In this document: positions 9,064-17,687 of the stretch, in pieces
How positions within the stretch are numbered: position 1 is the first letter of the stretch
Layout of the letters: each line of letters opens with the position of its first letter
DNA from: Euzebya rosea
GTDB lineage: Bacteria > Actinomycetota > Nitriliruptoria > Euzebyales > Euzebyaceae
Length of the DNA: 64,000 nucleotides
Assembly: GCF_003073135.1 (NCBI RefSeq)
Contig: NZ_PGDQ01000004.1
Location: 298,363 to 362,362, forward strand
Reading direction: 5' to 3'
Notes under the pieces: model-generated
Databases searched by the model: none
What the model saw: the letters and a program-made list of their open reading frames with translations, nothing else
Told to the model about the DNA's origin: nothing
Program-made: the position numbers and the translations under genes

Positions 9064-10074
9064 GTGACGACCGTCGACACCCGCGGCAGGGGACTGCAGG
9101 ACCTCCGGGTCTCAGTGACCGACCGGTGCAACTTCCGCTGCACCTACTGCATGCCGCGCGAGCTGTTCGGGCCCGACCATGCCTTCCTCGAACGCCGCGA
9201 GCTGCTGTCGTTCGAGGAGATCGTTCGCATCGTCCGGGGGGCGGCCGGCCACGGGGTCAGGAAGATCCGCCTCACCGGTGGCGAACCGTTGCTGCGCAGG
9301 GGCCTTCCCGACCTCGTCGCGATGATCCGCGACGTCGACGGCATCGACGACATCGCCATGACCACCAACGGGGTGCTGCTGCCCGACCTGCTGCCCGACC
9401 TGGTCGAGGCGGGGCTGGACCGGGTGACGGTCAGCCTCGACGCGATGGACCCCGAGACGTTCCTGCGGATGGCCGACACCAAGGTCGACGTGGCGGTCGT
9501 CCTCGCCGCCATCGATGCGGCCGTCGACGCGGGGCTGCGGACCAAGGTCAACGCGGTCGTGCAGCGCGGCGTCAACGAGGCCCAGATCGTGCCGCTGGCG
9601 GAGATGGGCCGTGACAAGGGCGTGACCGTCCGCTTCATCGAGTTCATGGACGTGGGCAGCACGAACCGCTGGACACCCACCGACGTGGTGTCGGCCCAGG
9701 AGATCCTCGACACGATCGGGGCCGTCCACCCGCTGGAGGGCGCCGACGAGCACCGCGGGACGGCAGTCGCTGCCACCCACCGCTACGCCGACGGCGGCGG
9801 CACCGTCGGGGTGATCGCCAGCGTGACCCAGCCGTTCTGCGCAACCTGCGTGCGCGCCCGCCTGTCGGCCATCGGCGAGCTGTTCACCTGCCTGTTCGCC
9901 AGCCGGGGGCACGACCTGCGGGCGTTCCTCCGTGACGAGGGGGCCACCGACCCCGAGCTGTTCGACGAGCTCGGCCGCATCTGGGGCCGCCGCACCGACC
10001 GCTACAGCGAGGTCCGCCACCAGGCGCAGCACCAGCCCGCCGACCGCGTGGAGATGTCCTACATCGGCGGATGA
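9064..10074 (+). CDS. moaA: GTP 3',8-cyclase (molybdenum cofactor biosynthesis)
   Basis: 336 residues. A radical-SAM enzyme catalysing the first step of molybdopterin synthesis. The SAM cluster ligands are C22, C26 and C29 in TDRCNFRCTYCMP. The second 4Fe-4S cluster uses C259, C262 and C276 (CxxC-x13-C). The protein ends in the conserved Gly-Gly that enters the active site. The GTG start at 9064 is only 6 bases after a TAGGCT -10-like box, so the mRNA may be leaderless. The Moco it helps make is needed by the Cox-type hydroxylase encoded at 11782-15513. Confidence 0.95.
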   Translation: MTTVDTRGRGLQDLRVSVTDRCNFRCTYCMPRELFGPDHAFLERRELLSFEEIVRIVRGAAGHGVRKIRLTGGEPLLRRGLPDLVAMIRDVDGIDDIAMTTNGVLLPDLLPDLVEAGLDRVTVSLDAMDPETFLRMADTKVDVAVVLAAIDAAVDAGLRTKVNAVVQRGVNEAQIVPLAEMGRDKGVTVRFIEFMDVGSTNRWTPTDVVSAQEILDTIGAVHPLEGADEHRGTAVAATHRYADGGGTVGVIASVTQPFCATCVRARLSAIGELFTCLFASRGHDLRAFLRDEGATDPELFDELGRIWGRRTDRYSEVRHQAQHQPADRVEMSYIGG

Positions 10075-10083
10075 CCCCGCAGG

Positions 10084-10698
10084 TCAGGCGGGCAGCTCGA
10101 TCTGGACGACGTGCCGGTTGACCGCGTCGAGGGTGGCGCGGACCACGGCCTCACGGGCATCACCGCGGACCAGCGCGGCGCCGAGCAGCAGCTGGTCGTC
10201 GGCCTTCACCTGGACCGTCACCTGGTCGTCGTCGCCGTCGATCGTGCCGATCCGGTCGATCCGGCTGATCTCGTAGACCGCACCGTCGCGCACGAAGTCG
10301 TTGAGCGCGTCGACCGCGGCCTCGGCGGTCAACCTGAGCATGTCGACCCGGCGACCGGTCGTCTCGCGGGTGCCCGTGTGGGTTCGGCCCACGACGGCGA
10401 GGGTCACCTGCACCCGCACGTCGTGCCCTTCCCGTTCGATCAGGAGGTCGGTGAAGATGGGGCGTCCCTCGCGGACCGGCTTCCCCTGCTCGGGGTGGAC
10501 CTGCATGGTCTCCAGGTCGATCCGACCGACCTCGACCATCGTCCGCACGACGGCTTCGGTGACCGCACGACGGTCCGCGCCGGCCGCGAACTCCACGCGG
10601 AGGCTGGCCGGGCCGAGCGGGTCGGGCCAGCGCACGACGGCAACCGCCACGCCGGGGATCTGGCGGACGGCGGTCTGGAGGTCGGCCAGGTCGGTCAC
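10084..10698 (-). CDS. Conserved hypothetical protein
   Basis: 204 soluble residues without signal peptide or membrane segment. The order is a short ferredoxin-like or ACT-like N-terminus (AVRQIPGVAVAVVRWPDP), then alternating beta strands and helices with TEAAVDALNDFV and QVKADDQLLLGAALVRGDAR. The last part repeats a strand-helix pattern that could be a double-stranded RNA-binding or KH-like fold. No catalytic motif is visible. It is co-translated with the 82-residue protein upstream (4-bp overlap) and converges on moaA with a 9-bp gap. Function unknown. Confidence 0.55.
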   Translation of the reverse strand: MTDLADLQTAVRQIPGVAVAVVRWPDPLGPASLRVEFAAGADRRAVTEAVVRTMVEVGRIDLETMQVHPEQGKPVREGRPIFTDLLIEREGHDVRVQVTLAVVGRTHTGTRETTGRRVDMLRLTAEAAVDALNDFVRDGAVYEISRIDRIGTIDGDDDQVTVQVKADDQLLLGAALVRGDAREAVVRATLDAVNRHVVQIELPA

Positions 10699-10943
10699 TC
10701 CGAACCCCCGGCCGACGCCGTCGCCCGACGGCCCGACCGCAGGTCGTCCTCGGCCAGCGCCCGGCCGGCGGCCGCAGCCCGCGCTGCCGACGACACGGCC
10801 ATGTCGGCCGACGACTCCTCGCCCGACGGCGTCGGGATGGGCTCGACGTCCTCGTGGGGTGTCGGGTCGAAGCTGATCGCCACCGGCGCGGGCGGGGGCG
10901 CGCTCGCAACACGAATGCGCTCAATGATCCGGGCCCGCTGCAT
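10695..10943 (-). CDS. Small hypothetical protein
   Basis: 82 residues, rich in Ala, Pro and acidic residues, with a basic N-terminus (MQRARIIERIRVA) and probably largely disordered. It ends in a 4-bp overlap with the start of the 204-residue gene. The ribosome-binding site in front of its own ATG is weak, while a better one belongs to a 29-codon ORF that overlaps its start. Family not recognised. Confidence 0.5.
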   Translation of the reverse strand: MQRARIIERIRVASAPPPAPVAISFDPTPHEDVEPIPTPSGEESSADMAVSSAARAAAAGRALAEDDLRSGRRATASAGGSE

Positions 10944-11010
10944 AGGTGAGATGTCCCCGTGGGTGGGTCGACTGTGACAGGCGTGCGGACACCCCCCGAC
11001 AGGCGTCCAT
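10921..11010 (-). CDS. Possible leader peptide overlapping the next gene start
   Basis: A 29-codon ORF (MDACRGVSARLSQST, ending AAGPDH) with a good GAGGAG Shine-Dalgarno 4-5 bases before its ATG. Its stop is 22 bases inside the following 82-residue gene, so translation of one could couple to the other. A TAGTAT box lies just upstream. It could equally be chance; no homology was recognised. Confidence 0.3.
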   Translation of the reverse strand: MDACRGVSARLSQSTHPRGHLTYAAGPDH

Positions 11011-11077
11011 CACTCCTCGAACCGATACTATGACCGAAAGTCGTGATTACCGCCAGTGGTCAAACCGTCGAGCTGCC

Positions 11078-11533
11078 TCAGCGGTAGTAACGGGTGACGA
11101 GCTCGGCGACGCACACGGGCTTGGTCCCGCCGTCACGCTCGACCGTCAGCTCCGACACCGACTGCACACCGCCCTGCACCTCGGTCAGCTCGACCAGGGT
11201 CATCGTGCCGCGCACCGCGGTGCCGACCGGGACGGGCGCCGGGAAGCGCACCTTGTTGAGGCCGTAGTTGACCGCCATCGACACCCCTTCGACGGTCAGC
11301 AGCTCCCACGACAGGACGGGTGCCAGCGACAGGGTGAAGAAGCCGTGGGCGATCGTGCTGCCGAACGGGCCCCTCGCCGCCCGCTCGGGGTCGGTGTGGA
11401 TCCACTGGTGGTCGCCGGTGACCTCCGCGAATCCGTCGACCATCCGCTGGTCCATGTCGTGCCATCCGGTCGGGCCGATGGGGGTGCCCACGAGGGACTC
11501 GAGGTCGTCGAGGTGCACGGTCTGCTGGCTCAT
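11078..11533 (-). CDS. MaoC-family (R)-hydratase
   Basis: 151 residues with a single hot-dog fold, hydrating trans-2-enoyl-CoA to (R)-3-hydroxyacyl-CoA or acting on related thioesters. The hydratase motif is clear: FAEVTGDHQWIHTDPERA carries the catalytic Asp and His, and GPFGSTIAHGFFTLSL is the conserved overhang loop. The ATG at 11533 (MSQQTVHLDD) is preceded by GGAGAACC. The 14 codons upstream of it in the same frame are unlike the family. It is divergent from the Cox cluster with 248 bp between, in which I saw no clear promoter pair. Confidence 0.85.
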   Translation of the reverse strand: MSQQTVHLDDLESLVGTPIGPTGWHDMDQRMVDGFAEVTGDHQWIHTDPERAARGPFGSTIAHGFFTLSLAPVLSWELLTVEGVSMAVNYGLNKVRFPAPVPVGTAVRGTMTLVELTEVQGGVQSVSELTVERDGGTKPVCVAELVTRYYR

Positions 11534-11781
11534 CGCTGGTTCTCCGTCGGTCGAGCGGTCGGGCGCCGGATCCAATCACAGGCGCCCCGGGTGGGCCCCA
11601 TCGGTGCCCACCGGACCGATTGCGAGAAACCCCTACCGGAGCAACGGCAGGCGTTCTAGGCTGCCGATGCGACCCGCTGGATTGCCTCGGTGAAGGAGCA
11701 CACCGGGGATGGAGCCGCTCCGCTGGTCGCACGAAGACGGTGCCGGTCTTCGGCGCCCGATCACTTCTCGGAGGGCACACC

Positions 11782-12282
11782 ATGACAACCACGTCCGCGC
11801 GCGCAGATCGCGTGCCGATCCGGGTCTCGGTCGACGGGACCACCTACGACGACGAGGTGGAACCTCGGCTGCTGTTCGTCCACTACCTGCGCGACGTGCT
11901 GGGCCTGACCGGCACCAACGTCGGGTGCGACACGTCCAACTGCGGGGCGTGCACCGTGCTGGTGGACGGTCGCTCGGCCAAGTCGTGCACGATGCTGGCC
12001 GCGCAGGCCGACGGGGCGGAGGTCACCACGATCCAGGGCTTGGGCAACGGTGAGCTGACGCCCGTCCAGAAGGCGTTCCACGAGAAGCACGGGCTGCAGT
12101 GCGGCTACTGCACGCCGGGGATGATCTGCGCCGCGACGTCGTTGCTGAGCCAGAACCCGGACCCGACGGAGCACGAGATCCGCGAGGGGTTGGAGGGCAA
12201 CCTCTGTCGCTGCACCGGCTACCAGAACATCGTGGCCGCGGTGCAGCAGGCCGCTGGTGAGATGCAGGGGGCGACGCAGTGA
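11782..12282 (+). CDS. coxS: Aerobic CO dehydrogenase-type small subunit (2 x 2Fe-2S)
   Basis: 166 residues. The electron-transfer subunit of a molybdenum hydroxylase of the xanthine oxidase family. The plant-ferredoxin-type cluster is held by C49, C54, C57 and C69. The second cluster is held by C107, C110, C142 and C144 (QCGYCTPGM and NLCRCTGYQ). The ATG at 11782 follows a GGAGGG Shine-Dalgarno. The gene overlaps coxL by 4 bp. The order small-large-medium is that of form II clusters, unlike the M-S-L order of form I. Confidence 0.9.
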   Translation: MTTTSARADRVPIRVSVDGTTYDDEVEPRLLFVHYLRDVLGLTGTNVGCDTSNCGACTVLVDGRSAKSCTMLAAQADGAEVTTIQGLGNGELTPVQKAFHEKHGLQCGYCTPGMICAATSLLSQNPDPTEHEIREGLEGNLCRCTGYQNIVAAVQQAAGEMQGATQ

Positions 12283-14657
12283 CCGCCATCGAGGATCGCC
12301 CGGAGGCCACCGGCAAGGTCGGTGACTGGACCCTCCGCAAGGAGGACGCGCGCCTGATCACCGGGCAGACGCGCTGGACCGACAACATCACGCTGCCCGG
12401 CATGCTGCACGCGGCGGTGCTCCGCTCGCCGATGGCCCACGCCCGGATCAACCGCATCGACACCAGCCAGGCGCTCGAGCAGCCCGGCGTCGTCGCGGCC
12501 TTCACCGGCGCCGACCTCGCCGACGACTACGGCGCGTTGCCGTGCGCCTGGCCCGTCACCGCCGACATGGTCAACCCCGCCCACATGGCGCTGGCCGTGG
12601 AGGAGGTCAAGTACGTCGGTGACGCCGTCGCCGTCGTCGTCGCCCGCACCAGCTACCAGGCGGCCGATGCCCTGGAGTTCGTCGACATCGAGTACGAGCC
12701 GCTGGACCCCGTGGTCGACATGCTCGCCGCGGTCGAGGACGGCGCCACGAAGGTCCACGCCGACACCGACTCCAACGTGTCGTTCCTCTGGCCGTTCGAG
12801 GCCGGTGACGTCGACGCGGCGTTCGACGGCGCCCACACCGTCGTCAGCCGGCGGTTCATCAACCAGCGCCTCGTCCCCGCCGCGATCGAACCCCGCTCGG
12901 TCGTCGTCGACCCGGCCTCTGCATCGGGTGAGGTGACGGTCTACTCCGCCACCCAGGTACCGCACATCCTGCGGCTGATGCTGGCGCTCACCCTGTCCAT
13001 CCCCGAGCAGAAGGTGCGGGTCATCGCACCGGACGTGGGCGGGGGCTTCGGCTCCAAGCTGAACGTCTACGCCGAGGAGGTCGCCATGACGGCGATCGCC
13101 CGGAAGCTCGGCAAGCCGGTCAAGTGGACGGCGTCGCGCAGCGAGGACATCCAGGCCACCATCCACGGGCGCGACCAGATCCAGGACATCTCCATCGCCG
13201 CGGACGCCGACGGGCGGATCCGCGGGCTTAAGGTCGACCTGCTGGCCGACATGGGTGCCTACCTCCAGCTCGTCACGCCGGGCGTGCCGATCCTCGGGGC
13301 GTTCATGTTCCCGTCGATCTACAAGATGGACGCCTACCACTTCGCCTGCCGCGGCGTGTTCACCACGAAGACCCCGACCGACGCCTACCGCGGTGCCGGC
13401 CGGCCCGAGGCCACGTTCGCCATCGAGCGGATCATCGACGAGCTCGCCGCCGAGCTCGGGATGGAGCCGATGGAGCTGCGCAAGCGCAACTGGATCGCCC
13501 ACGAGGAGTTCCCGTTCGACACGATCGCCGGGTTGACCTACGACTCGGGCAACTACGAGGCCGCCACGGCGAAGGCCATGGAGCTGTTCGGCTACGACGA
13601 GCTGCGTGAGGAGCAGCGGCAGCGCCGCGAGTCCGGCGACCCGGTCCAGCTGGGCATCGGCATCTCCACGTTCACCGAGATGTGCGGCCTGGCGCCCTCG
13701 CGGGTCCTCGGGTCGTTGTCCTACGGCGCCGGTGGCTGGGAGGCCGCGACCGTGCGGATGCTGCCCACCGGCAAGGTCGAGGTCGTGACCGGGACGAGCC
13801 CCCACGGCCAGGGCCACGTGACCGCGTGGTCCCAGATCGCCGCCGACACCCTCGGCGTCCCCTTCGACGACGTCGACGTGCTGCACGGCGACACCAAGAT
13901 CGCCCCGATGGGCCTGGACACCTACGGCTCGCGGTCGCTGGTCGTCGGTGGCATCGCGCTGAAGCGGGCATGCGACAAGGTGGTGCAGAAGGCCAAGGTC
14001 TTCGCCGCCCACATGCTGGAGGCCAGCGAGGACGACCTGGAGTTCGCCGACGGGGCCTACTCCGTGAAGGGTGACCCGGAGAAGTCCACGACCATCCAGG
14101 ACATCGCCCTCGCGGTGTTCGCCGGCCACGACTACCCCGAGGGCGTGGAGCTCGACCTGACCGCCAACATGGTCTTCGACCCGGAGAACTTCTCCTTCCC
14201 GCACGGCACCCACCTCGCGGCCATGGAGGTCGACACCGAAACCGGACGGGTCACGATCCGCAAGTACGTCTGCGTCGACGACATCGGCAACGTCGTCAAC
14301 CCCATGATCGTGGAGGGACAGGTCCACGGTGGCCTCGCCCAGGGCATCGCCCAGGCCATGTGGGAGGGGGTGGAGTTCGACGACGCCGGCAACCTGCTGA
14401 CCGGGACGTTCATCGACTACACGTTGCCCAGCGCGGCGGACATGCCGCCGTTCATCACCGACCGGACCACCACGCCGGCCACCAGCAACGACCTGGGGGT
14501 CAAGGGTGTCGGCGAGGCCGGCACGATCGCCTCGACCCCAGCCATCGTCAACGGCGCCATCGACGCGGTGCGCCATCTCGGCGTCAACGAGCTGCCGATG
14601 CCGCTCGTGCCACGCACCGTCTGGAACGCACTGCAGGCCGCAAAGGGAGAGGGCTGA
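12279..14657 (+). CDS. coxL: Form II CO dehydrogenase-like molybdopterin large subunit
   Basis: 792 residues, GTG start overlapping coxS. It carries the molybdenum active site. The signature at residues 369-375 is AYRGAGR, the form II motif, not the AYxCSFR motif (with the copper-binding Cys) of true form I CO dehydrogenases. GGGFGSKLN (cofactor binding) and the catalytic glutamate E746 in VGEAGTIAS are intact. Form II enzymes have been linked to CO oxidation only weakly; other substrates such as heterocyclic aromatics or aldehydes are plausible. The substrate cannot be told from sequence. Confidence 0.88.
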   Translation: MTAIEDRPEATGKVGDWTLRKEDARLITGQTRWTDNITLPGMLHAAVLRSPMAHARINRIDTSQALEQPGVVAAFTGADLADDYGALPCAWPVTADMVNPAHMALAVEEVKYVGDAVAVVVARTSYQAADALEFVDIEYEPLDPVVDMLAAVEDGATKVHADTDSNVSFLWPFEAGDVDAAFDGAHTVVSRRFINQRLVPAAIEPRSVVVDPASASGEVTVYSATQVPHILRLMLALTLSIPEQKVRVIAPDVGGGFGSKLNVYAEEVAMTAIARKLGKPVKWTASRSEDIQATIHGRDQIQDISIAADADGRIRGLKVDLLADMGAYLQLVTPGVPILGAFMFPSIYKMDAYHFACRGVFTTKTPTDAYRGAGRPEATFAIERIIDELAAELGMEPMELRKRNWIAHEEFPFDTIAGLTYDSGNYEAATAKAMELFGYDELREEQRQRRESGDPVQLGIGISTFTEMCGLAPSRVLGSLSYGAGGWEAATVRMLPTGKVEVVTGTSPHGQGHVTAWSQIAADTLGVPFDDVDVLHGDTKIAPMGLDTYGSRSLVVGGIALKRACDKVVQKAKVFAAHMLEASEDDLEFADGAYSVKGDPEKSTTIQDIALAVFAGHDYPEGVELDLTANMVFDPENFSFPHGTHLAAMEVDTETGRVTIRKYVCVDDIGNVVNPMIVEGQVHGGLAQGIAQAMWEGVEFDDAGNLLTGTFIDYTLPSAADMPPFITDRTTTPATSNDLGVKGVGEAGTIASTPAIVNGAIDAVRHLGVNELPMPLVPRTVWNALQAAKGEG

Positions 14658-14661
14658 ACCG

Positions 14662-15513
14662 ATGATCCCCGCAACCTTCGACTACGTCCGGGTGACCTCC
14701 GTCGCCGACGCCGTCCAGGCGCTGACCTCCGCGGAGGACGCCAAGCTGCTGGCCGGCGGACACTCCCTGCTGCCGCTCATGAAGCTCCGGCTGGCCTACC
14801 CCGAGACCCTCATCGACATCGGTCGGGTCGAGGAGATGAAGGGCGTCCGCGAGGACGGCAACCGCCTCGTCATCGGGGCGGCCACCACCCACTACGACGT
14901 CCTGAGCAACCCGCTGGTCCAGCAGCACTGCGGCGTCATCGCCGACGTGACGGCCAAGGTCGGCGACCCGCAGGTCCGCCACCGCGGCACCCACGGCGGG
15001 TCGCTCGCACACGGTGATGCGGCCAGCGACATGCCGGCCATGGCCCTGGCCCTCAACGCCCGGTTCGTCGCGGAGGGCCCGGGCGGCCGTCGCGACATCG
15101 AGGCCAGCGACTTCTTCAGCGACTACCTCGAGACGGCGCTCGCGCCCGACGAGGTGCTGCTGGAGGTGTCGTGGCCCAAGCTGCCCGACGGCGCCCGCTG
15201 GAACTACCAGAAGTTCACCCGCGTCACCCAGGGCTGGGCCATCGTCGGCGCCCTGGCCGTCGTCGCGGGTAACGGCGCCATCGACCACGCCCACATCGGC
15301 CTCACCAACATGGGCTCCACCCCGGTCCGGGCGTCGGGGGTCGAGGCCGCGCTCGCCGGCGTCGACACCGGCGACACGGCCGCCATCGACGCGGCCTGCG
15401 AGCAGGCTGCCGAGGGCACCTCGCCCCCGTCGGACCTCAACGGCGACGCCGCCTACCGGCAGCACCTCGCCCGCGTCCTGACCCGACGGGCCGTCAGGGC
15501 CGCGCTGTCCTGA
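14662..15513 (+). CDS. coxM: FAD-binding medium subunit of the Cox-type hydroxylase
   Basis: 283 residues. Carries FAD and passes electrons from the 2Fe-2S clusters onward. The two FAD loops are AGGHSLLPLMKLR (near 32-44) and RGTHGGSLAHGDAASD (near 112-127). Both match the family, though TIGGS is more common than THGGS. The C-terminal CO_deh_flav_C domain is present. The start is 4 bases after the coxL stop. Confidence 0.9.
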   Translation: MIPATFDYVRVTSVADAVQALTSAEDAKLLAGGHSLLPLMKLRLAYPETLIDIGRVEEMKGVREDGNRLVIGAATTHYDVLSNPLVQQHCGVIADVTAKVGDPQVRHRGTHGGSLAHGDAASDMPAMALALNARFVAEGPGGRRDIEASDFFSDYLETALAPDEVLLEVSWPKLPDGARWNYQKFTRVTQGWAIVGALAVVAGNGAIDHAHIGLTNMGSTPVRASGVEAALAGVDTGDTAAIDAACEQAAEGTSPPSDLNGDAAYRQHLARVLTRRAVRAALS

Positions 15514-15525
15514 TCCGCATCGACC

Positions 15526-15563
15526 GGCAGGGGTGGGGTTGCCCGACGGCGCCCCACCCTGCT
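15526..15563 (+). terminator. Imperfect hairpin between coxM and coxD
   Basis: Arms CAGGGGTGGGG and CCCCACCCTG pair with one bulged G around a loop of about 12 bases. No T-run follows. It could act as an attenuator or processing site that lowers expression of the maturation genes relative to the enzyme subunits. Confidence 0.35.
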
Positions 15564-15612
15564 GGCCGACCCGCTGATCAACCCGTCGCCGACCCACATG
15601 GTGTGATCCTCC

Positions 15613-16530
15613 TTGACCCAGCCAGCCGGCCCGATGCCCCAGGGCGTGGCCTCTCCCCACGATCTGCAGCGCGCGCTCGCCGACGCCGACTACCTCGCCG
15701 ACACGGGCCTCGCGACCGTCGCCTGGCTGGGCCTGCGGCTGTCGCGCCCCCTCTTCCTCGAGGGCGAACCGGGCGTGGGCAAGACCGCCCTTGCGCAGGC
15801 GCTCGCCGTGCTCCTCGACGCGCCGCTGATCCGCCTGCAGTGCTACGAGGGCATCGACGCCTCGCAGGCCCTGTACGACTGGGACTTCCCCCGTCAGCTG
15901 CTGCACCTGCGGGCGGCGGAGACCGCCGGCACGGCCGGTGACGTCGAGGCGCTCGAACACGAGCTGTACGACGAACGGTTCCTGCTGGCCCGACCGCTCC
16001 TGCAGGCCATCCGGACCAGCCCAGCGGTGCTGCTGATCGACGAGATCGATCGGGCCGACGACGAGTTCGAGGCGTTCCTCCTCGAGCTGCTCAGCGAGTA
16101 CGCCGTCACCATCCCCGAGCTCGGACGGATCGTCGCCGAGGTCCCGCCGGTCGTCGTCATCACCTCCAACCGCACCCGTGAGGTGCACGACGCCCTCAAG
16201 CGCCGGTGCACCTACCACTGGCTCGACCACCCCACGTTCGAACGCGAGGTGGCCATCGTCCGCCGGCGGTGTCCCGACGCCGGCCTGGAGCTGACCGCCC
16301 AGGTCGTGGGTGTCGTGCAGGGGCTGCGGGCCGAGGACCTGTTCAAGCCGCCCGGTGTCGCCGAGACCCTGGACTGGACACGGGCGCTCGTCGCCCTGGG
16401 TGCCGACACCCTCGACGTCGAGCTGGCCACCCACACCCTGGGGTCGGTCCTGAAGTACCGCGAGGACCTCGAGCAGGCCAGCAAGCTGGACCTCGGACGG
16501 CTGGTCGCCAACGCCGTGCAGGGGGTGTGA
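15613..16530 (+). CDS. coxD: MoxR-family AAA+ ATPase, CoxD type
   Basis: 305 residues. CoxD is a chaperone-like ATPase needed to mature the hydroxylase active site, and it works with the VWA protein CoxE. Walker A is GEPGVGKTALAQ near residues 50-61. Walker B is VLLIDEIDRADDEFEAFLLE. Sensor 1 is VVITSNRTREVHDALKRRC. The TTG at 15613 is the longest start; an ATG at 15634 is possible. The stop overlaps the GTG of coxE. Confidence 0.85.
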   Translation: MTQPAGPMPQGVASPHDLQRALADADYLADTGLATVAWLGLRLSRPLFLEGEPGVGKTALAQALAVLLDAPLIRLQCYEGIDASQALYDWDFPRQLLHLRAAETAGTAGDVEALEHELYDERFLLARPLLQAIRTSPAVLLIDEIDRADDEFEAFLLELLSEYAVTIPELGRIVAEVPPVVVITSNRTREVHDALKRRCTYHWLDHPTFEREVAIVRRRCPDAGLELTAQVVGVVQGLRAEDLFKPPGVAETLDWTRALVALGADTLDVELATHTLGSVLKYREDLEQASKLDLGRLVANAVQGV

Positions 16531-17687
16531 CCGGCATGCACCCCAGCCCGATCGACACCGCCGACGCGCTGGACACGGCGGTGGCCTTCGCCCGGACGGT
16601 CCGGTCCACCGGCGTGCCCGTCACCACGGGACGCATCCGCGCCTTCGTGGAGGCCCTCGAGGTCCTGGACCCCGGCCGGCGCGACGACGTGTACTGGGCC
16701 GGCCGGTCGACCCTCTGCGGCAACCGGGACGACCTCGGCCGCTACGACCGGGCGTTCGAGGCGTTCTTCGCGGGCGAGGCACCGCACACACGGTTGCGGC
16801 CGGGCACCCCCAGCAGCCAACGACCACAGCTGCGGTCGTTGACCGCCCCGCTGCACGGCGCCGACGACGACGAGGGGGACGACGACGAGCTGCACCTGAC
16901 CGCGAGCGCCAGCCGCCAGGAAGTCCTCCGCCAGCGGGACCTCGCCTCGTTGACCCCGGCCGACCGAGACCTGGTCAACCGACTGCTGGCCGCCATGTCG
17001 CTGCCGGGCGAACCCCGCCGGACCCGACGTCACCATCCGTGGCACCGCGGCGGCATCGACGAACACGCCACCGTGCGCGAGGCCCTCCGTGGCATGGGCG
17101 ACCCCAGGGTGCTGCACCGGCGCCGACACCGTCGCCGCCCCCGGACCGTCGTGCTGCTGGTCGACGTGTCGGGGTCGATGGGGACCTACGCCGACGCCCT
17201 GCTGCGCTTCGCCCACGTGGCGGTCGGGCGGGGTGGCGGTGCCGGCCGAGCGGAGGCCTTCACCGTCGGCACCCGGCTGACCCGCATCACCCGCGAGCTG
17301 TCCCATCGTGACCCCGACACCGCCATGGCCGCGGTGGCCGGCGCCATCCCCGACTGGTCGGGCGGGACCCGACTGGGCGACGGGCTGAAGGAATGGCTGG
17401 ACCGCTGGGGCCAGCGCGGGCTGGCACGTGGCGCGATCGTCGTGATCCTCTCCGACGGCTGGGAACGGGGCGACACCACGGTGCTGGCCACCCAGATGCA
17501 GCGCCTGCAGCGGCTGGCCCACCGGGTGGTGTGGTCCAACCCTCGCAAGGCCGCCCCGGGGTACGAACCCCTCGTCGGCGGCATGGCCGCCGCCCTTCCC
17601 CACGTCGACGAGTTCCTGACGGGCCACTCCGTGGCCGCCCTCGAACGCCTGGCCCGTGTCGTGATGGGAGGCGACGCCCGTGCGTGA
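16527..17687 (+). CDS. coxE: VWA-domain protein, CoxE type
   Basis: About 386 residues. Partner of CoxD in cofactor maturation. The C-terminal von Willebrand A domain has the metal-binding DVSGSMG (DxSxS) and a later TRLGDGL and SDGWERGD. The N-terminal half is helical and basic, with an acidic break (DDDEGDDDE). The GTG at 16527 forms a GTGA overlap with coxD; an ATG three codons later (16536) is an alternative. Confidence 0.85.
   Translation: MTGMHPSPIDTADALDTAVAFARTVRSTGVPVTTGRIRAFVEALEVLDPGRRDDVYWAGRSTLCGNRDDLGRYDRAFEAFFAGEAPHTRLRPGTPSSQRPQLRSLTAPLHGADDDEGDDDELHLTASASRQEVLRQRDLASLTPADRDLVNRLLAAMSLPGEPRRTRRHHPWHRGGIDEHATVREALRGMGDPRVLHRRRHRRRPRTVVLLVDVSGSMGTYADALLRFAHVAVGRGGGAGRAEAFTVGTRLTRITRELSHRDPDTAMAAVAGAIPDWSGGTRLGDGLKEWLDRWGQRGLARGAIVVILSDGWERGDTTVLATQMQRLQRLAHRVVWSNPRKAAPGYEPLVGGMAAALPHVDEFLTGHSVAALERLARVVMGGDARA

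Noticed and set aside
12219-14576. 785-codon minus-strand frame
   Set aside because: Antisense shadow of coxL; repetitive Gly/Val/Asp/His content.
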